Assembly (NCBI GenBank): GCA_035609245.1
Contig: CP141202.1
Coordinates: 930,001-994,000, forward strand
Reading direction: 5' to 3'
Source of the DNA: Bacteroidales bacterium MB20-C3-3
Lineage (GTDB): Bacteria; Bacteroidota; Bacteroidia; Bacteroidales; UBA932
DNA length: 64,000 nt
Shown: positions 52,377-60,656 of the stretch, one piece after another
How positions within the stretch are numbered: position 1 is the stretch's first letter
How the letters are laid out: every line of letters begins with the position of its first letter
The notes under the pieces: generated by a model
What the model was told of the DNA's origin: nothing
The model's database searches: none
Seen by the model: only the letters and a program-made list of their open reading frames with translations
Position numbers and translations under genes: made by a program

Positions 52377-53729
52377 TTAGTATTTCAACCACTTAATAAT
52401 TTCTTTCCAACTAGGCTTCTTACCATACATAAGTATACCGACTCTGTAGATTTTTGCCGAAACATATGTCATAAAGAGGAAGGTTCCCAGGAGGAGAGCA
52501 AGTGAAAGCGCAAGCTCCCATAGAGGCACATCTCCAAAAGGGATTCTGGCCATCATAACCATAGGAGATGTAAACGGAATCATCGAGCCCCAGAATGAGA
52601 GAGAGCTTCCCGGATGCTGGAATGTATGCATCATAAGAAAGAGTCCAATAATTAGAGGCAGTGTTACCGGAAGAACAAGCTGCTGAGTATCTGCCTCGTT
52701 ATCAACTGCTGAACCTACTGCTGCAAAGAGAGCAGCATAGAGCAGGTAGCCGAGAATAAAATATGCAAGAAAAGATAAAATAACTTCAACAAAGTTTACA
52801 CTTCCAAGAGCACTCATAATCTCTTGAAAAGGGGTTGAGTCTTCAGAAATAGCCATTGTTACATTATCCAAATCTGTCACCTGTGATCCTGCTATCGTTT
52901 GAGTCATCTGAGCAGTTGATGCGAGGCTATCTTCTCCTAAAAAAGTTTGCGCTACAGAAACAATACCTACAGATAGTAATATCCATATTGTAAACTGAAG
53001 AAGGGCAACTGATCCTACTCCCAGAATCTTCCCCAGCATCAGTTCAAATGGTTTAACAGAAGAGACAATTACTTCAATAATTCTTGTAGTCTTCTCCTCT
53101 ATTACACCCCTCATAACCATAGACCCAAACATAAATATAAACATATAGATCAGCAGACTCGCTACATAAGCTATAACCATGTATATCTCAACCATTGATC
53201 TCTTCTCACCCCCCTCTTTGTCCAGAGTGAAGGTTTTGACAGATACATTGGTGTTTAAATCCTTAATAATCTCATTGAGATTTTCAATATTATACCTTTG
53301 AAGTTTCTTTTTCTCAATTGCATCTTCCACTCCCTTCTCAATAGCCTCGATGGCATCTACATTGAGTTGTTTGGAGGAGTAGGCAGAGACACTGACATTA
53401 AAAAGAGAATCCGGAGATGAGATATCTACTAGTGCAATAAAACCCATTCCGGAAAAAGTTTTCTTAAGGTCATCTACTGGGGTATCGTTATCATAAGACC
53501 AGATAAACTCTTCATTATCTGCAAAAAAGCCCTCTGTTACGCCACTTTTATCGGATATAATAATTTTCTGGCCCTTCTCACCCTCTGACATCATCATTAT
53601 GGCAGTTGGAAGAATCATCAGGGAGGCAAAGAAGATAGGAGTAAGCAGTGTAAGAAATATAAATGATTTCTTTTTAACTCTGATTAAAAACTCCCGTGAT
53701 ATAATAAGAAATAATTTGTCCATTTTCAT
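52377..53729 (-). CDS. ABC-2 type exporter permease (NatB-like)
   Basis: 450 residues. An N-terminal helix (about 20-45, FIFLTLLTPIFFASLMILPTAI) is followed by an extracytoplasmic region of about 150 residues. Five to six further helices follow, including YMVIAYVASLLIYMFIFMFGSMVMRGVIEEKTTRIIEVIVSS, the signature region of ABC-2/NatB permeases. It pairs with the ATPase 9 bases upstream. The exported substrate (Na+, drug or other) is not evident. Confidence 0.9.
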   Translation of the reverse strand: MKMDKLFLIISREFLIRVKKKSFIFLTLLTPIFFASLMILPTAIMMMSEGEKGQKIIISDKSGVTEGFFADNEEFIWSYDNDTPVDDLKKTFSGMGFIALVDISSPDSLFNVSVSAYSSKQLNVDAIEAIEKGVEDAIEKKKLQRYNIENLNEIIKDLNTNVSVKTFTLDKEGGEKRSMVEIYMVIAYVASLLIYMFIFMFGSMVMRGVIEEKTTRIIEVIVSSVKPFELMLGKILGVGSVALLQFTIWILLSVGIVSVAQTFLGEDSLASTAQMTQTIAGSQVTDLDNVTMAISEDSTPFQEIMSALGSVNFVEVILSFLAYFILGYLLYAALFAAVGSAVDNEADTQQLVLPVTLPLIIGLFLMMHTFQHPGSSLSFWGSMIPFTSPMVMMARIPFGDVPLWELALSLALLLGTFLFMTYVSAKIYRVGILMYGKKPSWKEIIKWLKY

Positions 53730-53738
53730 AGTTTTGCT

Positions 53739-54644
53739 CTAGCTTACAAGTTTGATAAATATGTCATTCATCCTTGGGATTAACTCTTTATAAGAGACAA
53801 TATCTGCCCCCTTAATAAGCTCTCCAAGTACTGCTGCAGAGACAACATCTCTGTTAACCTCCAGAACGGCTCTCCTCTCCCCCTTATTCTCCTCGTCAGA
53901 TACTATTTTGTAAAGCGAATCCATTTGAGCAATTGAATCTCTCTCTCCTCTGTATATAACCTCAACCTCATTTTTCCCATGCTCTCTCCTTATCTGATCA
54001 AGCGCTCCTGTTAGTATCAGTTTTGATTTGTTTATCAGTGCTATATTATCACAAAGCTCTTCAACAGATTCCATATTATGGGTAGAGAGTATTATAGTAG
54101 TTCCGTTTGCCTTCATGTTCAGAATCTCATTTCTTATAATCTGAACATTAACCGGATCAAAACCGCTGAATGGTTCGTCCAGTATAAGCAATGATGGTTT
54201 GTGAAGTACTGTTATTATAAACTGTACCTTCTGAGCCATACCCTTTGAGAGCTCTTCAACCTTTTTATTCCACCAGGCTTGTATCCCAAATTTAACAAAC
54301 CACTGTTTAAGCTCCCTGGAGGCATCGGCGTGGCTCATTCCTTTCAGTCTGGCCAGATACATTGCCTGATCACCCACCTTCATTTTTTTATACAATCCCC
54401 TCTCCTCAGGAAGATAGCCGATATACGCAATGTCACTAGGTTGAATAGCTTTACCCCTGAAGAGAACCTCTCCGCTATCCGGTACAGTAATCTGATTAAT
54501 TATCCTGATCAGTGTTGTCTTTCCTGCCCCGTTGGGACCAAGAAGTCCAAAGATTGATGCTTCTGGGACATCAATGGAAACACTGTCAAGTGCGGTAAAC
54601 TGGTTAAATCTCTTAACCACATTGTTACATTTGACAATACTCAT
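53739..54644 (-). CDS. ABC transporter ATP-binding protein (NatA-like)
   Basis: 301 residues from MSIVKCNN at 54644; an in-frame ATG 33 bases upstream is less likely. Walker A is GPNGAGKTTLIR, the Q-loop region YIGYLPEERGLYKKM, signature ELSKGMAQKVQ, Walker B LLILDEPFSG and the H-loop LSTHNMESVEE. A C-terminal DUF4162-like extension (about 220-300) is typical of this exporter class. Works with the permease encoded next. Confidence 0.93.
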   Translation of the reverse strand: MSIVKCNNVVKRFNQFTALDSVSIDVPEASIFGLLGPNGAGKTTLIRIINQITVPDSGEVLFRGKAIQPSDIAYIGYLPEERGLYKKMKVGDQAMYLARLKGMSHADASRELKQWFVKFGIQAWWNKKVEELSKGMAQKVQFIITVLHKPSLLILDEPFSGFDPVNVQIIRNEILNMKANGTTIILSTHNMESVEELCDNIALINKSKLILTGALDQIRREHGKNEVEVIYRGERDSIAQMDSLYKIVSDEENKGERRAVLEVNRDVVSAAVLGELIKGADIVSYKELIPRMNDIFIKLVS

Positions 54645-54694
54645 TAAAATGAAGATTTTTTGGTTAGTTGGTGACAAAGATATTAAATCCTTGA

Positions 54695-55450
54695 TTACTC
54701 AAAATAATATTTAAGTATTTTCACCAATTCTGCCTTTATTATTCTGTTGGCAACCAGCGCTGCAAGTGTAGCTGCTCCTGACCCCTCAATCTCACGGAAC
54801 TTAATAATCGCCCTCGCTGCATAAGAGCCTATATAAGGATTTTCCGATAGTTCATCCTGAGTAGCCTCAGATAGATTAATCCTGGAAATGAGAGTGGTGT
54901 CGGCCCAAACCCTATCCCCAAAAACAGAGAAACGCTCCCTGTCTATACCATAAACCTCCATCAGCTGCTCCTTGAAAGCAAATCCCCCTAGCCTCCGCCT
55001 GTAATCCAATATTTTTGACGCAAAAAAGGGTCCAATTCCAGGAAGGGATACAAGGTCCGATGAATCGGCTGAGTTTAATTCCAGCTTAGCTCTTGATGAT
55101 ATTGACTTCAGGTCTATTGGAACATAGACATCAGAATGGGAACTCTTTTCAGGTTTCTGCTCTTCTCTAATCTCCTCAGGTTTTGTTGAAACATATGCCT
55201 CATTTCTGCGTTTTGGCTGATAGGCAGAACTATTTTTAACAGGATTAGCTGTTTCTGACACTTCCGGTTTTTCCGCCTTATCGGACTCAGGTGATAGTGC
55301 ACCTGAGACACTTTCACCTTGCAAAACTACTGTTTTGGTATTTTCATAGCTCTTAATAGTAAAAATTGCCACTTGTACCGCGAGTACAAAAAAAATCAAG
55401 GTCACTACGCCCCTGGCATAAGACCTCGTCTTTCTAACATCCCTGCTCAT
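54695..55450 (-). CDS. Membrane-anchored ComEA-like helix-hairpin-helix protein
   Basis: 251 residues. One N-terminal membrane helix (about 15-33) is followed by a disordered Pro/Glu/Lys-rich linker to about residue 110. Two HhH modules follow: ELNSADSSDLVSLPGIGPFFASKILDYRRRLGGF, and INLSEATQDELSENPYIGSYAARAIIKFREIEG. ComEA-type proteins bind incoming DNA at the outer face of the inner membrane. The full Shine-Dalgarno AAGGAGGTG before the start is exceptional here. Confidence 0.9.
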   Translation of the reverse strand: MSRDVRKTRSYARGVVTLIFFVLAVQVAIFTIKSYENTKTVVLQGESVSGALSPESDKAEKPEVSETANPVKNSSAYQPKRRNEAYVSTKPEEIREEQKPEKSSHSDVYVPIDLKSISSRAKLELNSADSSDLVSLPGIGPFFASKILDYRRRLGGFAFKEQLMEVYGIDRERFSVFGDRVWADTTLISRINLSEATQDELSENPYIGSYAARAIIKFREIEGSGAATLAALVANRIIKAELVKILKYYFE

Positions 55451-55454
55451 CTCT

Positions 55455-55463
55455 CACCTCCTT
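55455..55463 (-). promoter_or_regulatory. Strong Shine-Dalgarno before the ComEA-like gene
   Basis: Minus-strand AAGGAGGTG, 4 bases before the ATG at 55450 (GGAGG to ATG spacing 6). It matches the anti-Shine-Dalgarno over its whole length. Confidence 0.75.
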
Positions 55464-55486
55464 AATAATTTGTTATTAATTCCTGT

Positions 55487-56161
55487 TCACTTTAATCCCT
55501 CAACCACCAAAACAATTTCACCCTTTGGCTCTTTAACAGTATACCACTTCGCAAGCTCCTCCAGAGTCCCCCTTCTGTTCTCTTCGTGAATTTTTGTAAG
55601 TTCTCGTGACACTGAAGCCATTCTCTCTGACCCAAGATACTCTCCAAGTTGAGTGAGTGTCTTTACCAATCTGTATGGTGATTCATAAAAAATCATAGTC
55701 CTGCTCTCCTCAGAAAGCTCCTTTAGCCTTGTCTGTCTTCCCTTCTTCAGTGGAAGAAAACCCTCAAAACAGAATCGATCCATAGGCATTGCTGAGTTTA
55801 CAAGTGCCGGCACAAACGCTGTAGGTCCGGGAAGAGTCTCGACATCAATACCTCTCTCTTTGCATATTCTAGACAACAGAAATCCGGGATCAGAAATACC
55901 TGGTGTACCTGCATCTGAAATAAGAGCAATAGTGAGCCCCCCTTCTATTCTGTCAGCTACTGACGATATGGTTTTATGTTCATTGAACTTATGATGGGAC
56001 TCCATTCTTGTTGTAATAGAGTATCTTTTTAAGAGTACAGAGCTTGTCCTTGTATCCTCCGCAAGTATAAGATCTGCCTCCTGCAAAACCCTCACGGCCC
56101 TGAAGGTCATATCTTCAAGATTTCCAATAGGAGTTGGTACTATATAAAGTTTAGGCATCAA
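55487..56161 (-). CDS. rsmI: 16S rRNA (cytidine1402-2'-O)-methyltransferase RsmI
   Basis: 224 residues, a tetrapyrrole-methylase fold. YIVPTPIGNLEDMTFRAVRVLQEADLILAEDTRTS at the N-terminus and LISDAGTPGISDPGF are RsmI signatures, with ETLPGPTAFVPALVNSAMP and MIFYESPYRLVKTL following. It methylates the ribose of C1402 in the decoding centre. It overlaps the upstream coiled-coil gene by 11 bases. Confidence 0.95.
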   Translation of the reverse strand: MMPKLYIVPTPIGNLEDMTFRAVRVLQEADLILAEDTRTSSVLLKRYSITTRMESHHKFNEHKTISSVADRIEGGLTIALISDAGTPGISDPGFLLSRICKERGIDVETLPGPTAFVPALVNSAMPMDRFCFEGFLPLKKGRQTRLKELSEESRTMIFYESPYRLVKTLTQLGEYLGSERMASVSRELTKIHEENRRGTLEELAKWYTVKEPKGEIVLVVEGLK

Positions 56162-56843
56162 ATCTTCTTCTTAGAATCATAAGGAACCTGTAAACACTTG
56201 GAGAATCTTCATCCCACTCCGGGAATGCTCCTCTGATATAATCCACCGCCTCTTCCAGATTTCTCATTTCGTTTATTCTTTCTATACTTAGTCTGTACTG
56301 CTCCTCATCATCATTGAAGAGCTCTTTTATGTAGAAAAGCTTATCGTTAAGAGTAATGGCATGCTTAATGTCATCCACATGGCTCCCCGGCAAATCTGTC
56401 CTCCACGAGTGCTTTGAAGAACGGGCAGAGTCCAGTATACTCGTTGTATCATCATCAGTAAAGAGCTCTATCTCCTCACCTTCATCTTCAAACAATACTG
56501 AGTTTGGCTTCTCTGTAAAATCTTCAGATTTTTTATGGCTGGAAGAGGGTACGGGTATTACAGACTTTGATATATTAAGCTGAACATCAGAAAATGCTCT
56601 TTTAAGTTCAGCAAAAGATTGAACTAACCTCTTTGTCTCCTCTGCCGCAGAGATTTTCTCAATCATCTCCCTAAGCTCCCTGCTTCTTAATGTAACAAGT
56701 TTCTCTCTTATTATATCAGCCTGAATCATTAGCTCTTCCCACTTTGATTCAGGAATCTGAGCTCCTTTTTCTATCTGTTCAAGGCTCTTAAGCATAGCGG
56801 AAACTGTTGCTTTAATTTCCGATACTTTTTCAATATTTTGCAT
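56151..56843 (-). CDS. Bacteroidota-conserved helical protein, unknown function
   Basis: 230 residues, no signal peptide. Residues 1-95 are a predicted coiled coil. The middle is acidic and disordered ([19 protein letters not shown]). The C-terminal 80 residues ([39 protein letters not shown] and [30 protein letters not shown]) form a module I recognise as conserved in Bacteroidetes hypothetical proteins. It is upstream of rsmI and divergent from tdk. No function is known to me. Confidence 0.78.
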   Translation of the reverse strand: MQNIEKVSEIKATVSAMLKSLEQIEKGAQIPESKWEELMIQADIIREKLVTLRSRELREMIEKISAAEETKRLVQSFAELKRAFSDVQLNISKSVIPVPSSSHKKSEDFTEKPNSVLFEDEGEEIELFTDDDTTSILDSARSSKHSWRTDLPGSHVDDIKHAITLNDKLFYIKELFNDDEEQYRLSIERINEMRNLEEAVDYIRGAFPEWDEDSPSVYRFLMILRRRFDA

Positions 56844-56852
56844 CCTTCTTAC

Positions 56853-56860
56853 TATCTTTG
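56853..56860 (+). promoter_or_regulatory. Probable tdk promoter, -7 box TATCTTTG
   Basis: Plus-strand TAnnTTTG match 22 bases before the tdk ATG at 56883. It argues for that start over the upstream in-frame Met at 56838. Confidence 0.55.
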
Positions 56861-56868
56861 TATAGTCA

Positions 56869-56876
56869 CAAAAGTA
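56869..56876 (-). promoter_or_regulatory. Probable promoter of helical protein-rsmI operon, -7 box TACTTTTG
   Basis: Minus-strand TAnnTTTG match 25 bases before the start at 56843. It interlocks with the tdk promoter, so the two RNA polymerases could not occupy both at once. Confidence 0.5.
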
Positions 56877-56882
56877 AGCAAA

Positions 56883-57449
56883 ATGTTTTTAGAAAGTGCA
56901 AAAAAAGCGGGCTGGATAGAGGTAGTCTGTGGCTCTATGTTCAGTGGTAAAACCGAGGAGCTTATAAGGCGTCTTAAGAGGGCCAAATTCGCAAATCAGA
57001 GGGTTGAAATTTTCAAACCCATGATTGATGTACGCTATTCAGAATCTGAAGTTGTATCGCACGATTCTAATGCAATAAGATCTACTCCTGTTGATTCTCC
57101 TGCCAGCATTTTGCTTTATTCGGCAGATGTTGAGGTAGTAGGAATTGATGAGGCGCAGTTTTTTGATAACTCAATAGTTGAGGTGTGCCAGCAATTGGCA
57201 TCAAACGGAGTAAGGGTAATCATTGCCGGGCTTGATATGGATTATCTTGGCAACCCTTTTGGGCCGATGCCTTCATTAATGGCAGTAGCTGAGTATGTAA
57301 CCAAAGTTCACGCTATCTGCGTAAGGTGTGGGAATCTGGCTCACCATTCACACAGGACAAAAAAAAGCGACAAATTGGTTGTACTTGGTGAAAAAGACAC
57401 CTACGAACCAATTTGTCGCCACTGCTTCAATGCAATAGCTAAAGGCTAG
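56883..57449 (+). CDS. tdk: Thymidine kinase, type II
   Basis: 188 residues from ATG 56883. The P-loop [15 protein letters not shown], the IDEAQFF Walker B, the substrate lasso region and the zinc cysteines CVRCGN and CRHC show a tetrameric TK1-type enzyme. It phosphorylates thymidine/deoxyuridine in salvage. The codons for [18 protein letters not shown] contain a long inverted repeat that forms an intrinsic terminator on the opposite strand. Confidence 0.95.
   Translation: MFLESAKKAGWIEVVCGSMFSGKTEELIRRLKRAKFANQRVEIFKPMIDVRYSESEVVSHDSNAIRSTPVDSPASILLYSADVEVVGIDEAQFFDNSIVEVCQQLASNGVRVIIAGLDMDYLGNPFGPMPSLMAVAEYVTKVHAICVRCGNLAHHSHRTKKSDKLVVLGEKDTYEPICRHCFNAIAKG
57359..57419 (-). terminator. 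Intrinsic terminator for the facing lipoprotein gene, inside tdk
   Basis: A perfect 14-bp stem (57419-57406 with 57380-57367 on the minus strand), with an inner GGTG/CACC pairing, is followed by eight T at 57366-57359. It starts 34 bases after the minus-strand lipoprotein stop codon and lies wholly within the tdk coding sequence. Confidence 0.85.
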
Positions 57450-57452
57450 TGA

Positions 57453-57914
57453 TTACTGAACAGGAGCAGCCTCAACAACTTTGCGAACTACAAGAGCTTT
57501 ACCTTCGTGAGTAATGCCAGCTTCAGTGTTAACACCTGTGTAGTTAAGAACAAGAGTGTCTTTTCCTTGAAGAGTCAATGTACCAGATACCTCAAGAGTT
57601 TGAGCGCAAGTCATGCTTCCGGTAAAGTTTACAAGAGCATCAGCTACAGTAGCAACTGCACCTAGAGCAACATTTGTGCTGTCATTTACCATAACAACAG
57701 CTGTGAATGTGCTGTCTGCAAGGTATTCAAGCTCAATTGGAGCTTCCATAGTCTGAGTCATTGGAGTTCCGGTTGAATCAAGAACTGTAACAGTTATTGC
57801 ATCCATTCCGGTCCACTGACCAACTAGTTGTTCTGATACAGGAGCCTCTTTGGTTCCACAAGAAACAAGAGCTACGCTAAGGGCAGCAATTGCGAAAAAT
57901 GATTTTACTTTCAT
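57453..57914 (-). CDS. Small lipoprotein, lipocalin-like beta protein
   Basis: 153 residues. The lipoprotein signal (FFAIAALSVALVSC, Cys about 19) is followed by beta-strand-rich sequence. LVGQWTGMDAITVTVLDSTG at the start of the mature part resembles the G-x-W motif of lipocalin-like Bacteroidota families. Alternating Thr/Val strands run to ALVVRKVV. Unusually Thr/Val/Ala-rich with regular codons, which suggests high expression. It has its own promoter and terminator, so it is a single-gene unit. Function unknown. Confidence 0.82.
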   Translation of the reverse strand: MKVKSFFAIAALSVALVSCGTKEAPVSEQLVGQWTGMDAITVTVLDSTGTPMTQTMEAPIELEYLADSTFTAVVMVNDSTNVALGAVATVADALVNFTGSMTCAQTLEVSGTLTLQGKDTLVLNYTGVNTEAGITHEGKALVVRKVVEAAPVQ

Positions 57915-57952
57915 TTTATAAAATGTTTTAGGTTTGTTTGTTAATTCGGCCG

Positions 57953-57960
57953 CAAATGTA
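57953..57960 (-). promoter_or_regulatory. Probable promoter of the lipoprotein gene, -7 box TACATTTG
   Basis: Minus-strand TAnnTTTG match 38 bases before the lipoprotein start. Confidence 0.5.
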
Positions 57961-58001
57961 GAAAGTTTTTTGATAATTGAAACTTTTTTTTAAACATTTT
58001 A

Positions 58002-58009
58002 TAACTTTG
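58002..58009 (+). promoter_or_regulatory. Probable alr promoter, -7 box TAACTTTG
   Basis: Plus-strand TAnnTTTG match 19 bases before the alr ATG. Confidence 0.5.
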
Positions 58010-58028
58010 CAACTGAAATTTTTTTCCA

Positions 58029-59123
58029 ATGCATCATTCTACCCTCAGAATTAGCAGAACAAACCTGCTTCACAACTACAACTACTATCATTCAAAACTC
58101 TCAGAATCAACTAAATTACTAATCCTTGTCAAAGCAAATGCTTACGGACACGGCGATGTTGAAATTGCACGGCTTGTCGAGGAATTTGGAGCCGATTATT
58201 TGGGCGTAGCCTTCCCTTGTGAGGGTATAAAACTTAAAAAAGCAGGAATTAAGTTACCAATTATAATCCTAACACCCGGAACAGGTGGTTTTGAAGAGAT
58301 AATAGAGCATGGCCTTGAACCTAGCTTAGCCTCATTTGAAACGGCTTCTGAGTTTGTTGAGGCAGTTAAAAAGTCAGGAAAAACCAACTATCCTGTTCAT
58401 ATAAAGATAGATACCGGGATGAGCAGGGTTGGATTCACCTCTTTGCAAATTCCTTTGCTTACAGATTTCCTTAAAGGGACAAACACAATTTCTGTTAAAT
58501 CTGTATTCTCACACCTCTCTTCTGCCGAGTATATAATCCATGATACATTTACCTTTAATCAGATTGACGAGTTCTCATCAGCTTACAAATTGATTTCAGA
58601 AGGAATCGGATACAAACCAATTAAACATATCCTTAATTCCTCCGGTATACTAAGGTATCCTCAATACCAGTTTGATATGGTCAGACTGGGAATCGGTCTT
58701 TATGGCTCCTCTTATGTGGATGGAAGCAGCTACCTTATGCCGGCAGCAGAACTAAAGGCTCCGGTAATCAATGTAAGCAAAATTCACAATAGGAGCGTTG
58801 GTTATGGCAGATATGGCCGGATAGGTGATCAGGAGAGAGAGATAGCCACAATACCTCTGGGATATGCAGACGGGATAAACAGACACCTTGGAAGAGGAAA
58901 CATATCATTCAGTATAAATGGACATATGGCCCCTACTATTGGAAATATATGTATGGATATGTTTATGATGGATGTAACCGGATGTAATGTAAAAGTAGGC
59001 GATATAGTAACTATATTTGGAGAGAACCCATCTGCCATTTCTCTGGCAAACTCTCTGGATACAATTACCTATGAAATCTTTACATCTGTATCTTCAAGGG
59101 TTAAGAGAGAAGTTTGCGATTAA
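58029..59123 (+). CDS. alr: Alanine racemase
   Basis: 364 residues. The PLP lysine is in LILVKANAYGHGD (about 31-43), the barrel segment HIKIDTGMSRVGF near 125-137, and the C-terminal domain has VGYGRYGRI and the catalytic Tyr region. GNICMDMFMMDVTG carries the conserved MCMD-like loop. It supplies D-alanine for peptidoglycan. No murF fusion, unlike many Bacteroidota in which MurF and Alr are one protein. It overlaps holA by 4 bases tail to tail. Confidence 0.94.
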   Translation: MHHSTLRISRTNLLHNYNYYHSKLSESTKLLILVKANAYGHGDVEIARLVEEFGADYLGVAFPCEGIKLKKAGIKLPIIILTPGTGGFEEIIEHGLEPSLASFETASEFVEAVKKSGKTNYPVHIKIDTGMSRVGFTSLQIPLLTDFLKGTNTISVKSVFSHLSSAEYIIHDTFTFNQIDEFSSAYKLISEGIGYKPIKHILNSSGILRYPQYQFDMVRLGIGLYGSSYVDGSSYLMPAAELKAPVINVSKIHNRSVGYGRYGRIGDQEREIATIPLGYADGINRHLGRGNISFSINGHMAPTIGNICMDMFMMDVTGCNVKVGDIVTIFGENPSAISLANSLDTITYEIFTSVSSRVKREVCD

Positions 59124-60169
59124 ACAAGGATTCTGGCAACCATCTCCTGAAGAAGTTCACCGTCAGAAGCCTCCCCCCTTTCGTTGCTTTTGCCCATTTG
59201 ATCATACCTCCTGATAATTGCCATTATTGACATACATCTTTTTAACGGATAATTTTGTGCGGCTGTCTCAAACTCTCTGAGAGCGAATTTGTATATCCCA
59301 ATTTTCATAGCCTCAAATTCACTTACTCTTCCGTTTCCGGTCAATGCAATAGAGTGGTATTTGAGCAATCTTGAGAAATGGCTGAATAGGCCTGCCAATA
59401 TCATAACAAGAGGGTATTGTTTTTCGTTAAGCGCAAAGTGTTTGACGATTTTAAATGCCTTCTCTCTGTTCTTTACAGATATGGCTCCGTTAAGTTCAAA
59501 CACATTGTAATCTCTGCTTATACCAACATCTCTTTCTACATCTTCAGAAGTAATATTGGTAACACCTTCTCCAACATTGAGCAAAATTTTGTCCAGTTGT
59601 ACTGTAAGTTTTCTAAGTTCAGCTCCGCTGTACTCTGCAAGCATGGCTGCAGCTCTGCTCTCTATTGTCAGATTTCTCCCTGCCAGGTAGTTAACTATCC
59701 AGCCGGGCACCTCATAATCTCTCAGCTGAACAGACTCCAGCAGATAACCATCTCTGGAAGAGGTTGCGCTTTTATAAAACCGGGTTCTCTTATCAAGTTG
59801 CTTGCCGGTAAACAGCAGCACAAGAATAGTTGAGGGAAGCGGCTGCTGGATATACATCTCAATAGGGTCAAGATTTTTAAGTAGCTGAGCCTCGCGTACT
59901 ACAACAAGTTGTCTTTGTGCCATCATTGGGTATCTTCTGGCAGCCTCTGCGACCTGCCTGGAATCTGTATCATTCCCGTAAAGAAGAAGCTGATTAAATC
60001 CCTGTTCTTCCGGAGTAAGTGCTCTGTCCATTATCTCCTTTGATATGATATCTCCATAATAGGGTTCATCCCCTGAGAGAACATAGAAATATCTGAACTT
60101 TCCCGCTTTTATTTCAGACAATATCTTGCTGAAACTATCTGAAACAGATTGTGCTGATGATTTTGCCAT
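59120..60169 (-). CDS. holA: DNA polymerase III delta subunit
   Basis: 349 residues from MAKSSAQSVSDSF at 60169; a Met 48 bases upstream is less likely. The pattern RYFYVLSGDEPYYGDIISKEIMDR is the HolA N-terminus. VVVREAQLLKNLDPIEMYIQQPLPSTILVLLFTGKQLDKRTRFYK and the three-domain clamp-loader layout follow (AAA+-like domains 1-2, collar to the end). It opens the beta clamp. Adjacent to the HsdR-N gene, an arrangement seen in other Bacteroidales. Confidence 0.93.
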   Translation of the reverse strand: MAKSSAQSVSDSFSKILSEIKAGKFRYFYVLSGDEPYYGDIISKEIMDRALTPEEQGFNQLLLYGNDTDSRQVAEAARRYPMMAQRQLVVVREAQLLKNLDPIEMYIQQPLPSTILVLLFTGKQLDKRTRFYKSATSSRDGYLLESVQLRDYEVPGWIVNYLAGRNLTIESRAAAMLAEYSGAELRKLTVQLDKILLNVGEGVTNITSEDVERDVGISRDYNVFELNGAISVKNREKAFKIVKHFALNEKQYPLVMILAGLFSHFSRLLKYHSIALTGNGRVSEFEAMKIGIYKFALREFETAAQNYPLKRCMSIMAIIRRYDQMGKSNERGEASDGELLQEMVARILV

Positions 60170-60223
60170 ATGGATGTATGAATTGATAAAAATAGTCAAA
60201 AAGGGTATAATGGGCAAATTTTA

Positions 60224-60231
60224 TATCTTTG
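60224..60231 (+). promoter_or_regulatory. Probable promoter of the HsdR-N gene, -7 box TATCTTTG
   Basis: Plus-strand TAnnTTTG match 23 bases before the ATG at 60255. It places the start there rather than at the Mets further upstream that overlap holA antisense. Confidence 0.5.
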
Positions 60232-60254
60232 TCCCGGTAAGCAGCAACCTGATA

Positions 60255-60656
60255 ATGAGAGCAACATTTTTTGATCCGGTAAGAAAAAAGAGAGTAGTTC
60301 TTACTCCGGAAGAGGATGTAAGACAGCAGTTAATCCGGATGTTATCAGAGCATAAAGGATACCCGGTATCACTTATGAGTTGTGAGTTTTCTATCTCTCT
60401 TAATGGTAATAAATACAGGGGTGACCTTGTAATACACGGAAGAGACGGAACCCCTTTACTGCTGGCAGAGTGTAAAGCTCCCTCAGTAAAGATTGGCAAG
60501 GATGTTTTTGATCAGATTCTGACCTACAATTCATCTTTGGGAGTAAAGCACATACTGCTTACTAACGGCCCGGAGACATATTTTGCTTCTTTGAATGAAG
60601 CTTCCGGCAAATATGAATATAAAACGGAGATCCCCTGTTACAATGAACTTTCTTAA
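60255..60656 (+). CDS. Orphan HsdR N-terminal-type nuclease-fold protein
   Basis: 133 residues from MRATFFDPVRKKRV. It has the N-terminal module of type I restriction subunit R. VVLTPEEDVRQQLIRMLSEHKGYP and the PD-(D/E)xK-like core RGDLVIHGRDGTPLLLAECKAP are visible (Asp...Glu-Cys-Lys). No helicase domain, hsdM or hsdS is nearby, so it is not a restriction system. Such single-domain proteins are conserved next to holA in Bacteroidales. It overlaps the nucleotidyltransferase gene by 14 bases. Substrate unknown. Confidence 0.85.
   Translation: MRATFFDPVRKKRVVLTPEEDVRQQLIRMLSEHKGYPVSLMSCEFSISLNGNKYRGDLVIHGRDGTPLLLAECKAPSVKIGKDVFDQILTYNSSLGVKHILLTNGPETYFASLNEASGKYEYKTEIPCYNELS

Noticed and set aside
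60255-60656. Remnant of a type I restriction-modification system
   Set aside because: No hsdM, hsdS or helicase sequence is nearby; the gene is compact, with its own promoter and an intact core.
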